DNA of 64,000 nucleotides, taken from a virus. The position numbers and the translations under genes are program-made. The notes beneath the pieces were generated by a model. The model was not told the origin of the DNA. It worked only from the letters and a program-made list of their open reading frames with translations, and did no database searches. The stretch spans positions 1-64,000 of IMG/VR virus record IMGVR_UViG_3300005563_000029. One strand, 5' to 3'. Shown in pieces: positions 57,040-64,000 of this stretch; positions within the stretch are counted from its first letter, which is position 1, and each line of letters opens with the position of its first letter.

Positions 57040-57882
57040 GTGCCGTTCACCACCGACCCGTCCCGCTGGTACTACAGCGGCGAGCACCGCAGCACCTACA
57101 CCGACAAGCTTCAGCCCGGCGACATCATCGTCGCGAAACGCCGCCCGTACCGGATCCGCGAGATCAAGCCGCGCCCGCACGTCAACTGGGGCGAGGAGTA
57201 CCTGGCCGCGTGGGAGAAGTCCGGCCAGCCGGACCCGGAAACGTGGTGGCACCGGCCGTTCGTGTTGGTGCTGACCGAGGAGGACAAGCCGAACTCGAAG
57301 CGGGAGTTCCACTGCGAGGCTGCCGGGTCGCAGTACTGGACGGTGCTGCCGGAGCACTACGCCGTGTGCCGGCTGTGCGGGGAGCTGCCGCCGTGTAGGG
57401 ACGTCCACACCGATGCGGTGGTGGAGCACGCAACGGCGAAGATGAACGAGGCGATGCAGATCCTGCCCGGCGCCTGCCATGCCTGCCGCGAGCAGATTAG
57501 GCCGCGTCAGGGTTCGATCCGTTTCGAGGGCGAGAACCTGATCCGCCCGGACCTCGGGAACAACTCCGCGGTGTTTCACACCCGGCGGCAATGCTTCGGT
57601 GCGGCGTTCGACTACGACAAGAAGTGGGCTGTGGCCGAGCCGGGCCGGCGGGGGAAGCTGCACTGTGTCGGGCTGGTCGTTCACCACTTTGACGGCTCCA
57701 ACGAGTGCTCTCTTGGAGTGGGCTGCGCGGGCCCGATGGACGCGCTGGGGGAGTGGATGCGGCACCGCGGCGGCGAGACGTGGCACAGCGCTGGCCGCGG
57801 CTACGCGGACGACTGCTGGTGCACGTCCGGTGGGGAACGGCCCGCTTCGGTGGTCGTGGCCGACGACAAGACGCTGTTCTGA
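57040..57882 (+). CDS. phage protein, Cys-rich, unknown
   Basis: 280 residues, GTG. N-terminal 'PGDIIVAKRRPYRIREIKPR' looks like an SH3-like stretch; then 'CRLCGELPPCRD' and 'GACHACREQIRPRQG' hint at zinc knuckles, with later Cys/His pairs ('LHCVGLVVHHFD', 'DDCWCTSGG'). No family recognised. Co-transcribed with the GIY-YIG gene. Confidence 0.5.
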   Translation: MPFTTDPSRWYYSGEHRSTYTDKLQPGDIIVAKRRPYRIREIKPRPHVNWGEEYLAAWEKSGQPDPETWWHRPFVLVLTEEDKPNSKREFHCEAAGSQYWTVLPEHYAVCRLCGELPPCRDVHTDAVVEHATAKMNEAMQILPGACHACREQIRPRQGSIRFEGENLIRPDLGNNSAVFHTRRQCFGAAFDYDKKWAVAEPGRRGKLHCVGLVVHHFDGSNECSLGVGCAGPMDALGEWMRHRGGETWHSAGRGYADDCWCTSGGERPASVVVADDKTLF

Positions 57883-57957
57883 CCTGCTGTCGCGCTCAGT
57901 TTTAACGCCCAGCCCCAGCACCCCGAACGCAAGGCACCATTGACTGAAGGAGGAGCC

Positions 57958-58479
57958 ATGGCTCGCGGAAAGTACGCGGTGAAGTCCGCGCAGAACCGTG
58001 CCGAGAACGCCGGGCTGCGCGCCGAGCACCTGAAGCAGGACCTGGACGACGAACGCAAGCAGCACGCGGTTGAGGTGTCCGCACTGAAGGCGACGGTCGA
58101 GAAGCTGTCGGCACAGCTGACTGGCGCCGTCGCGGATCTGGCGGCCGAGGAGGTGCGGCGCGTCGAAGCCAACTGCGCCGAGCAGATCCGGGCCGAACGC
58201 GACCGGCACCGCGATGCCGCGTTGGAGTCGTTCCGCCGTATCGGCAAGGCGATCGTGTTCCACGCGCCGAGCAACACCTGGCACATCCCGGGCGATGACG
58301 TTCGGGTACTAATCGGGGAGCTGGCGAAGCTGTTCGATGTTCCGGCAGGCGAGGCCGATGAGGCTGCTGCCCGCCAGGCCGGCGCGGGCACGACACGGGA
58401 TCAGCGGCGTGCGGATGCGAAGCGGCACAAGGCTTCGGCGACGGGCCAGCAGTACGTGGTGCTGCGGGGTGTGCGGTGA
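57958..58479 (+). CDS. coiled-coil protein, unknown
   Basis: 173 residues from ATG 57958 with GGAGGAG. Residues about 15-90 form a heptad-rich, charged helix ('HLKQDLDDERKQHAVEVSAL'), followed by 'RIGKAIVFHAPSNTWHIPGDD' and a basic end. Overlaps the next gene. A scaffold or replication accessory is possible. Unrecognised. Confidence 0.55.
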   Translation: MARGKYAVKSAQNRAENAGLRAEHLKQDLDDERKQHAVEVSALKATVEKLSAQLTGAVADLAAEEVRRVEANCAEQIRAERDRHRDAALESFRRIGKAIVFHAPSNTWHIPGDDVRVLIGELAKLFDVPAGEADEAAARQAGAGTTRDQRRADAKRHKASATGQQYVVLRGVR

Positions 58480-58901
58480 GCCTGAAGGATCAGCCCATCG
58501 AGCGTTTTGTGATACGCGACGGCGGCGTGTGCGGGCTGTGCGGTGTTGTCGTGAACTCTGGCGAGGCCACCCGGGACCATGTGATCCCTGCGAGCCTGGG
58601 CGGTGCCAGGTCACGCCACAACCTGCGGCTGGCCCACAGGGTGTGCAACGAGGCCCGTGCGGATGCTTTCCCGAGTGGGGAGTTCCGGGGCATTTCCGAG
58701 GAGACGCAGCGCATCGTGTGGCGGCGCGACCGCGGCCGGTGCCACAGCTGCCGTGCAACGGAAGGGCTGCTGTTCCACCGCCCGCTCGGTCGTCATGCGG
58801 TCCGGCCGTGGTTGGTGCTGGTCTTGTGCACAACCTGTGCGGCGGCGCGGCGGAAGACACGGAACCAGCGGAAGCTCACCACCATCATCAAGGAGAACTG
58901 A
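58476..58901 (+). CDS. HNH endonuclease-like protein
   Basis: 141 residues from GTG 58476 (GTGA overlap). 'VCGLCGVVVNSGEATRDHVIP' has C-x2-C and the DH of an HNH motif, then 'GGARSRHNLRLAHRVCNEARAD' with N-R-x-C-N, matching the HNH order (CxxC ... DHVxP ... N ... CN). A second C-x2-C pair lies in 'RCHSCRATEG' and 'LCTTCAA'. Likely DNA-cutting; role in packaging or homing unknown. Confidence 0.75.
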   Translation: MSLKDQPIERFVIRDGGVCGLCGVVVNSGEATRDHVIPASLGGARSRHNLRLAHRVCNEARADAFPSGEFRGISEETQRIVWRRDRGRCHSCRATEGLLFHRPLGRHAVRPWLVLVLCTTCAAARRKTRNQRKLTTIIKEN

Positions 58902-58902
58902 C

Positions 58903-59739
58903 ATGGCCCCCTGGCACACCTACAACGACGCGAACCACGTCTACGAGAACGAAGACGCCGTGGCGGTCCTCGACGGCCGCGAAATTCTGGGCGAGTGGGT
59001 GCTGACCCACCCCACGCGAGGCCAGGCGATGATCCGCCTGTGGGAGAACGGCGAGGACGTGCACGTCTGGCACGGCGAAGGCGTCGGCTTCGACCACTGC
59101 CCGGACCAGGCCGACTCGTATCCCGGCGGCTGGGCGTACATCAGGGACGAGCTGCTGCCCGAGCTGGTCGGCGAGGGCTACGCGGTGGACGCGGCGCTGG
59201 TGTCGGAGAGCCTGACGGATGAGCAGCCGACCATCATCGGCGCAGGCAGCCCCGAGACGTCCGCACTCACCCACTGCCCGGAGTGCGGCTCGGCAGAGTG
59301 GCTCGACGACGGCCGCCGCGGCTGGAACGCGGTTGACGTCGAGTGCGAGGTCTGCGCGGGCACCTACGATGACGGGCCCGATGATACGGATGAACCGGTG
59401 ATTGCCGAGCCGACGCCGTGGTGGGAACTGTCCGGCATTGAGCGTGCGATCGCCAAGTACAAGCAGTGCGAGGAACCCGGCGACTGCGACCACGACCACG
59501 ACGACGCGATCGAGTACTTCCGCGAGCAGGAGCTGAACGGGCTGCGGGAGCGCGCGGAGAAGGCCGAGGCCAAGGCGGCTGATCTCAACGCCATGTTGGC
59601 GCTGTACGTGACCCGCTTCGGCAACCACGTGTTTTCGCAGGCGGACATGGCCCGCGCCGGTGTGCTGCTCATGACCGACGCCGAGCTGGCCGAACTTGCG
59701 CAATCGTCGGTACACAGCGAAGGAAGCGACGATGCCTGA
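58903..59739 (+). CDS. phage protein with zinc ribbon, unknown
   Basis: 278 residues from ATG 58903 with AAGGAGA. A C-x2-C...C-x2-C ribbon ('HCPECGSAEWLDDG', 'VECEVCAGTYDDG') in mid-protein, an acidic C-terminal coiled coil ('LNGLRERAEKAEAKAADLNA') and a hydrophobic patch. No family recognised. Confidence 0.5.
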   Translation: MAPWHTYNDANHVYENEDAVAVLDGREILGEWVLTHPTRGQAMIRLWENGEDVHVWHGEGVGFDHCPDQADSYPGGWAYIRDELLPELVGEGYAVDAALVSESLTDEQPTIIGAGSPETSALTHCPECGSAEWLDDGRRGWNAVDVECEVCAGTYDDGPDDTDEPVIAEPTPWWELSGIERAIAKYKQCEEPGDCDHDHDDAIEYFREQELNGLRERAEKAEAKAADLNAMLALYVTRFGNHVFSQADMARAGVLLMTDAELAELAQSSVHSEGSDDA

Positions 59740-60118
59740 GCAGACCTCAACCCTGCCGTTCACGGCGGACGGCACCACCGTCCACGCCCGCGCCACCACG
59801 TACTCCGTCAGTTGCCTGCCGGACGACCCGGTTGATGGCAACTCCTGGGAGATTGCGGTTGAGTTCCGCGGCGGCGTCACTATCGACGGCGAGCCGCGCC
59901 CGCTGGACAGGCAGTGGGCTGTGATCTTCCGTGGCCTCTGGCACCTCAGCCATGACGGGACTTGGGATCTACGGGGCGACCAGTCCGACGACGAGTGGCT
60001 CGCTACACACCGTTTCGATCTGGAGACGGCGCTGCGGGTGGCGGCCGAGCAGGCGCCGCTGGTGAAGGTGAGCGGGATGACGGCGGCGGATCTGTTGGCG
60101 TGGAGGGCTGAGCAGTGA
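59732..60118 (+). CDS. phage protein, unknown
   Basis: 128 residues from ATG 59732 (overlaps the previous stop). 'GNSWEIAVEFRGGVTIDGEPRPL' and 'WAVIFRGLWHLSHDGTWDL' look like a beta-barrel domain; the C-terminus is helical. Unrecognised. Coupled to the RHH gene by GTGA. Confidence 0.5.
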   Translation: MPEQTSTLPFTADGTTVHARATTYSVSCLPDDPVDGNSWEIAVEFRGGVTIDGEPRPLDRQWAVIFRGLWHLSHDGTWDLRGDQSDDEWLATHRFDLETALRVAAEQAPLVKVSGMTAADLLAWRAEQ

Positions 60119-60336
60119 GCGACAGGGCAATGACGCTTCGCCTGCCCGCGGACCTGGCCGAAGAACTTGATCTCGTCTGCGCCGTGGATGACGTCCCAGT
60201 GGCCGAAGCCGTTCGTACCGCGATTGCCGAGCACATCAAGAAGCGCGTACAGGAGCCGCACTTTCAGCTCTGCCTGCGGGCCCAGATCGAGCGGATGCAG
60301 CAGATGGCGACGAGCGGGGAGGGCGACGATGCCTGA
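60115..60336 (+). CDS. ribbon-helix-helix (Arc/MetJ-like) protein
   Basis: 73 residues, GTG overlapping the preceding stop. 'AMTLRLPADLAEELDLVCAV' then 'VPVAEAVRTAIAEHIKKRV' is the RHH strand-helix-helix layout with helical C-terminal extension. Family binds DNA as a dimer; could regulate early genes or be an antitoxin. No toxin partner is adjacent. Confidence 0.7.
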   Translation: MSDRAMTLRLPADLAEELDLVCAVDDVPVAEAVRTAIAEHIKKRVQEPHFQLCLRAQIERMQQMATSGEGDDA

Positions 60337-61138
60337 CGACCTGCCCCGCCTGCGTTCCCACGACGACCTCACCACCCGCATCTGGCGCGACAAGCGCTGC
60401 AATTCCGGCACCCGCGAGCTGCTGCTGGCGATCGCGTGGATCCTGGGCCGCGACCCCGACTACGGCACGCTCCCGAACTGCGAGCGTGGCTCATACCTGT
60501 GGCGGCAACTGCGGGTTATGCTCGGCCCGGACGAGCGGCGCCGACGACAGCCCCGCTACAAGGCTCTGGTGGCCGATGACGCCCCCCGGTACGTGCCGCC
60601 GAACACATGGGGCGACCGGTTCTGTGAGGCGCCCCGAGTCCGCCCGTACCGGCCGCGCAACACCGGCAACGGGATCGTGTCGCCGACGTGCCTGATCAAG
60701 CATCCGCACGCGGGGGAGTGCCGATTCACGGTGGTCCACAGCGAAGCGTCCGCCGCCGCGATCTCGAAGCTCGCACCAGAGTCGTCTAACACCTGCGACG
60801 CCCCGGCGAAGCTGGACTTCCACCTCATCGAGCGCGACCCGCTGACCGGCTGGCACATCGGCCATGACTTTTGCGGGCGGCACCGGGACCAGTACGAGCG
60901 GGTGAAGACGCAGCTTGCTGCCGCACCTGAGGCGCCGGAGCCGATACCGAACGTCGGCGGCCTGCTGCCGTGCTACTTCAAGGCCGACTGGGCGCGGGTG
61001 TACGCGGAGATGCGGCCGGGATGGACGGTGCCGGAGTACGGGATCGCGGCGGACGACTGGCCTGGCGTGGTCAGCGGCGGGGCGGCACCGCGGTATCCGA
61101 GGCTGCGGCTGATCGTGGGGGAGATGGCTGATGTGTAA
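60329..61138 (+). CDS. phage protein, unknown
   Basis: 269 residues from ATG 60329 (overlap). Contains 'GTRELLLAIAWILGRDPDYG' and 'SPTCLIKHPHAGECRFTVVH' plus 'GHDFCGRHRDQYERV', a Cys/His cluster that may bind zinc. Unrecognised. Early operon. Confidence 0.5.
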   Translation: MPDDLPRLRSHDDLTTRIWRDKRCNSGTRELLLAIAWILGRDPDYGTLPNCERGSYLWRQLRVMLGPDERRRRQPRYKALVADDAPRYVPPNTWGDRFCEAPRVRPYRPRNTGNGIVSPTCLIKHPHAGECRFTVVHSEASAAAISKLAPESSNTCDAPAKLDFHLIERDPLTGWHIGHDFCGRHRDQYERVKTQLAAAPEAPEPIPNVGGLLPCYFKADWARVYAEMRPGWTVPEYGIAADDWPGVVSGGAAPRYPRLRLIVGEMADV

Positions 61139-61724
61139 GCAGATGAGGAAACCCAAGGCTCGGCTGGGACGCACCAAAGCGGCCGGCACTGGCGCCTGTA
61201 CGGCTCGGTGTAGCTGCGGATGGCGGTTCGAGGCGCCGACTGAGGACCTACTTCTTTCGAGCTGGCGAAGCCACACAGAGCGGGAGTTCTGGCTGCATCG
61301 GGGAACAGCGAAAACCCGAGGCGCCACATGCGGACATCCGAGCACTGTGGCCTGCCGCGAGACTACGACCGGCGATCTTGTGGCGTGGCTATGTACCGGC
61401 TGCGACAAGCAACTGCCGGCCGGGTGGAGAACGGAGGGCGACGTAAAGCGCGGGCGGATGCAGTGCAAGGACATTCCGAACGATCTGGTGATCCAGGCCA
61501 TTGCCAACACTGCCCGGGAGGCCCGCGGCGGTAGCTGGCGAATGTGGTGGGACGTGCTGCCGGCGTTCGACCGGTTGATGCCGGACGTTCCACGTGGCCT
61601 GCTGTTCGCGAAGATCGATCGCATGGCGGGTGCAGGCCTGGTTCATGCTTGTGTTCACCGGCCGTACAACGGCGACCAGTGCCGTGGCGACGTGCACCTG
61701 CCGAGCGAATGCCGAGGCTGCTGA
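61131..61724 (+). CDS. phage protein with zinc motifs, unknown
   Basis: 197 residues. 'GACTARCSCGWRFEAPTEDL' (CxCG) and 'ATCGHPSTVACRETTTGDLVAW' and 'CTGCDKQL' suggest two metal sites. C-terminal 'WRMWWDVLPAFDRLMPDVPR'. No family. Overlaps the next gene by TGATG. Confidence 0.5.
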   Translation: MCKQMRKPKARLGRTKAAGTGACTARCSCGWRFEAPTEDLLLSSWRSHTEREFWLHRGTAKTRGATCGHPSTVACRETTTGDLVAWLCTGCDKQLPAGWRTEGDVKRGRMQCKDIPNDLVIQAIANTAREARGGSWRMWWDVLPAFDRLMPDVPRGLLFAKIDRMAGAGLVHACVHRPYNGDQCRGDVHLPSECRGC

Positions 61725-62053
61725 TGCCTGAGCTGACTGACGACCGGATCGATCTGCTGGCCCTGTTCGCCGCCTCCGATGGTCCCGAGGTGTTGGGCTT
61801 GCTTGTGGTGGTGCTGTCGTCGCCGCCGGAGACATCGTGGTGGCGCCCGTGGCGTCACTGGCGCGCGGAGATGGCGTGGGTGGACCGCAACAAGGAGATT
61901 GCGGCCGAAGCCGCCGTGCTGGCCGACAGGGGGCTTCTGCGGTGCGTGCGGAGCCACCGGTGGTCGGAGTTGAAGAGCGTGTACGAGATCACCGATGCCG
62001 GGCGGGCGGCGAGTGAAGCTGCCGCAATCGGCGTTACGGAAGGAGCGTCATGA
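61724..62053 (+). CDS. phage protein, possible winged helix, unknown
   Basis: 109 residues. Helical N-terminus with a hydrophobic stretch 'EVLGLLVVVLSSPPETSWW', later 'AVLADRGLLRCVRSHRWSEL' and 'YEITDAGRAAS', which recalls a winged-helix ending. Coupled to the next gene by ATGA. Tentative. Confidence 0.5.
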   Translation: MPELTDDRIDLLALFAASDGPEVLGLLVVVLSSPPETSWWRPWRHWRAEMAWVDRNKEIAAEAAVLADRGLLRCVRSHRWSELKSVYEITDAGRAASEAAAIGVTEGAS

Positions 62054-62556
62054 ACGAGAAGACGAAGCCGATCAGCGCCAGCGACGCCTACGCCGGCACC
62101 GGCAGCAACGAGGAGCTGTGGCCCATCCTGGCCAGCCACGGCGCCGTCACCGACCCGAACGACATACGCGACAGCTACCTGGCGACGGTGCCGATCAACT
62201 GGCGGAACGCGGCCTGCAAGGACGTGGCCGACCGGTACCAGGACGCGAAGACGCGGGCTGAGGAAGCTGAGGCCGATGTGGAGCGGTTGCGTGCGCACCT
62301 GGAGGTTTCGTTTGGCGCGAGCGAAGCCCTGTGCGAGAACGCCAACAATCTCGACAGCAAGGTGCGGCGGCTTCGCGCTCAGCTGGCCGAGGCGACGGCG
62401 CTGCTCGGTCACTTCGTCGACCATGAGGATCAGCCGTGCGAGTTGAACCACCACGGCGCCTGCAAGGCGCACGGCGGGTCCGAGCTGAGGCCGTGCGATG
62501 TCGCGGTCGGGCGGGAGTTGTTGGGACGGCTCCGCGGGGGCGGTAAGGCGCGGTGA
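62050..62556 (+). CDS. coiled-coil phage protein, unknown
   Basis: 168 residues. N-terminal globular part, then heptads 'DAKTRAEEAEADVERLRAHL' and 'NLDSKVRRLRAQLAEATALL', and a His/Cys end 'CELNHHGACKAHGG'. Unrecognised. Early operon. Confidence 0.55.
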   Translation: MNEKTKPISASDAYAGTGSNEELWPILASHGAVTDPNDIRDSYLATVPINWRNAACKDVADRYQDAKTRAEEAEADVERLRAHLEVSFGASEALCENANNLDSKVRRLRAQLAEATALLGHFVDHEDQPCELNHHGACKAHGGSELRPCDVAVGRELLGRLRGGGKAR

Positions 62557-62789
62557 GCGCACGTCGTGCCCGTCGGGTCGCGCGTCGCGAGTGCGAGATC
62601 CTCGGCGCGATCGCCAGCGAGGCGGACGGTGCGTCGATAGACGTGATCTCCGAGAAGCTCGGCCGTGACCGTGACGACGTGTACGGGCATCTCGTGTGGA
62701 TTGAACACCACGGTCAGGTCATCAGCGAGCTGGTGGGTCAAGGCGAGTCCAGCTACCGCGTGTACTGGCTTCCGGGGTGGAAGCGGTGA
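62553..62789 (+). CDS. winged-helix DNA-binding protein
   Basis: 78 residues, GTG (GTGA overlap). 'ECEILGAIASEADGASIDVIS' with 'EKLGRDRDDVYGHLVWIEHH' and wing 'GQGESSYRVYW' form a compact winged helix of MarR/ArsR size. Putative regulator of the early or late switch. Confidence 0.6.
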   Translation: MSARRARRVARRECEILGAIASEADGASIDVISEKLGRDRDDVYGHLVWIEHHGQVISELVGQGESSYRVYWLPGWKR

Positions 62790-63058
62790 CCGACCCGGAC
62801 GCCGCCCTCAGCGTGTCTCTCGCGGCCGTCAGCGCCCGCCTGGGCGCCGGCTACGTTGCGGCTGTTCGCCAGTTCCGCGCGCGGCTGGAAGAGGTCTACA
62901 GCGCCGCCTACGCCGACTGGGACAGGCTTATGGACGGGCCGAGTGGGGCCGCAGGTGGAGGGCTGATCAGTTCTTGTCGAGTGCCCGTGTCTGGGCCGCG
63001 GCCTCGGCAAAGAAATCGACCTCGGTTTCCATGCGGTCCAAGCAGTTCGTTGCCTTGA
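62786..63058 (+). CDS. small protein, uncertain
   Basis: 90 residues from GTG 62786, overlapping the preceding stop. The first 60 residues are helical and acidic ('VSLAAVSARLGAGYVAAVRQ', 'EEVYSAAYADWDRL') and look coding; the last 30 lie over the opposite-strand gene (62967-63182) and have shadow-like composition. Possibly a genuine short gene ending in convergent overlap. Confidence 0.4.
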   Translation: MTDPDAALSVSLAAVSARLGAGYVAAVRQFRARLEEVYSAAYADWDRLMDGPSGAAGGGLISSCRVPVSGPRPRQRNRPRFPCGPSSSLP

Positions 63059-63182
63059 TCCGCTCGTCCACCGTGAGGCGCGGCCATGCTTCCTGCACGC
63101 GCAGGCGCATGACGGCGAGGGTGAAGTTCAAACCATGAGGCAACTGGGCACCGGACGGTTCGTCCGTGGAGTCGTCAGGCAT
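62967..63182 (-). CDS. 71-aa protein, unknown
   Basis: ATG 63182 overlaps the upstream HTH stop. Helical 'GLNFTLAVMRLRVQEAWPRL' and 'TNCLDRMETEVDFFAEAA'. Unrecognised. Co-transcribed with the HTH gene. Confidence 0.5.
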   Translation of the reverse strand: MPDDSTDEPSGAQLPHGLNFTLAVMRLRVQEAWPRLTVDERIKATNCLDRMETEVDFFAEAAAQTRALDKN

Positions 63183-63426
63183 CCGGCTTGTCCTTGATGG
63201 TCCGCACGGTTGGTGTGCGTCCCCGACCTCGGATCTGCACGCCCCGCTTGATCAGGATCCTGCGCACCTGCTCGTGACTGAGCTTGGTCGTATGCGCGAT
63301 GTCGCGCAGGCTTTCCTGGTTCTCTTCGTAGGCCTTGACGATTAGGTCTTCTTTGCGGGCGCGGGCGTTGGCCTCGCGGGCGGTTTCTTCGGCGAGCTTG
63401 GCCATCACGTCCTCCACGGCGCTCAT
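63175..63426 (-). CDS. helix-turn-helix regulator
   Basis: 83 residues. Long charged N-terminal helix, then 'NQESLRDIAHTTKLSHEQVRRIL' (helix-turn-helix, sigma-70 region 4/homeodomain-like), ending in a basic 'GVQIRGRGRTPTV'. Divergent from the gene at 63550 and flanked by operator-like repeats, so it is a good candidate for the repressor of that promoter. Confidence 0.6.
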   Translation of the reverse strand: MSAVEDVMAKLAEETAREANARARKEDLIVKAYEENQESLRDIAHTTKLSHEQVRRILIKRGVQIRGRGRTPTVRTIKDKPDA

Positions 63427-63462
63427 GATCGCAGATCGTCTGGTGGTTCCGTGGCCAATCTT

Positions 63463-63528
63463 AAGTCACATCCGTTGACTTTGGAAGGCGCGAGTGAGAT
63501 GCTGGACCTATAGTCACAGGATGTGACT
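63463..63528 (+). promoter_or_regulatory. promoter with operator repeats before the gene at 63550
   Basis: -35 TTGACT (63475-63480), 17-nt spacer, -10-like GATGCT (63498-63503). A palindrome AGTCACA-GGA-TGTGACT (63512-63528) covers the start region, and a matching half-site AAGTCACATCC (63463-63473) abuts the -35. This arrangement is that of a repressor-controlled promoter. Confidence 0.6.
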
Positions 63529-63549
63529 TTAGGGGGAGAGGGAGAAGCG

Positions 63550-64000
63550 ATGACCACCGCGACCGCCGACCGCACCAAGCTCCAGGCCAAGATCGAGCGC
63601 GTCCGCGCCATCGTCGACCACCCCCGCACCAACGAACACCTGCGCGCCGTCGCCAAGCACAAGCTCGACAAGCTCATGTCCCAGCTCGACGAGGCCCCGC
63701 ACGCCGGCTACCGGCTGCCCGACGGCTGGTTCGGCGCCAAGTACGACCCGAGCCGGTCCCTCACCGACATCGCCAAAATGATCCGCGAGGAGATCAAGCT
63801 CCTGCGCAAGATCGGCAACCTGGAGTCTGACGGCGCCGTTGCCATCCCCAGCCCCATCGCCGACATGGCCGCCGACATCAAGGTCAGCGTGCGGCAGCCG
63901 CACTACGGATCCATCGTGGTCACCCTGAAGGGCGTTCCGCAGGAGTGGGGCTGGATGCGCGGTGCCGATCCCCGCGACTTCTGGCAGCAGGAGCGTTGGA
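63550..64000 (+). CDS. phage/plasmid protein, incomplete, unknown
   Basis: At least 150 residues from ATG 63550 with GGGAGA upstream; runs off the window. Helical, charged start ('TKLQAKIERVRAIVDHP', 'VAKHKLDKLMSQLDEAP'), then 'GYRLPDGWFGAKYDPSRSLT' and 'IREEIKLLRKIGNLESDG', 'HYGSIVVTLKGVPQEWGW'. No family recognised. Promoter is operator-controlled. Confidence 0.7.
   Translation, partial: MTTATADRTKLQAKIERVRAIVDHPRTNEHLRAVAKHKLDKLMSQLDEAPHAGYRLPDGWFGAKYDPSRSLTDIAKMIREEIKLLRKIGNLESDGAVAIPSPIADMAADIKVSVRQPHYGSIVVTLKGVPQEWGWMRGADPRDFWQQERW

Noticed and set aside
57511-57530. tRNA-like T-loop sequence GGGTTCGATCC
   Set aside because: Inside a coding sequence with no acceptor or anticodon stem around it.
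4062-62797. GACCCGGA octamers as TraB clt recognition repeats
   Set aside because: Scattered single copies (for example near 4062, 4493, 14176, 62790), no cluster; expected by chance in GC-rich DNA.
63529-63903. Minus-strand frame over the last gene
   Set aside because: Shadow of the plus-strand gene at 63550, which has a ribosome site and promoter; the minus frame is Val/Gly/Asp-rich antisense composition.

Overview
High-GC actinobacterial DNA (Streptomyces-like codon and ribosome-site style, many GTG starts, GTGA/ATGA gene overlaps) carrying most of a siphovirus-type temperate element fused to a plasmid-type transfer module. I cannot place it below the level of a filamentous actinomycete. 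No integrase, tRNA, rRNA or CRISPR array was found, so whether it is an integrated prophage, a phage-plasmid or a free phage cannot be decided from this window.

Layout. (1) 1-4125: a small membrane protein, a tandem winged-helix regulator, a GntR regulator translationally coupled to a solute-binding-protein-like sensor without signal peptide, and two small plus-strand genes ending at a strong terminator (4130-4169). (2) 40285 down to 4186, minus strand: the phage late region in transcription order: small unknown and structural proteins, an NlpC/P60-like hydrolase, small terminase, large terminase with an intein, portal/Nudix/MuF fusion, XkdF-like prohead protease, scaffold, major capsid, connectors, tail tube, G/T tail chaperones, tape measure, baseplate and minor tail proteins including a Kelch-type adhesin, an HNH nuclease, a moron-like cassette, and a lysis set (holin, GH25 lysin, second membrane protein), ending in a collagen-like membrane protein. 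A solo TnpB element (about 5041-6349) sits between the lysis set and the collagen gene. (3) 41336-40387: a zinc-finger protein and an excisionase-like HTH. (4) 52204 down to 41505, minus strand: a tightly overlapping operon of about 20 mostly tiny genes ending in a DUF2637/SpdB2-like membrane protein, an FtsK/TraB-type DNA translocase and a RapZ-C-like protein. This is the kit of Streptomyces conjugative plasmids and AICEs. It is preceded by a KorSA-like GntR gene, and similar operator-like sites lie before both. (5) 54733-53278: a PH-like protein, a lipoprotein and a DUF6247/RelE-type toxin-antitoxin pair. (6) 55055-62789, plus strand: an early operon led by a winged-helix replication-initiator candidate containing iteron-like repeats, followed by GIY-YIG and HNH nucleases, a ribbon-helix-helix protein and many unknown small proteins. 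(7) 62967-64000: a divergent HTH regulator and an operator-controlled plus-strand gene that runs off the window.

Inferred working: the GntR repressor holds the transfer operon silent; the early operon replicates the element from an origin inside the initiator gene; the late operon builds and releases the virion. Strongest novelty candidates: the terminase intein whose homing endonuclease is encoded out of frame inside it, the portal-Nudix-MuF fusion, a 21-bp perfect repeat shared by the capsid and portal genes (peptide TGIYSYD), and the lambda-O-like origin architecture.
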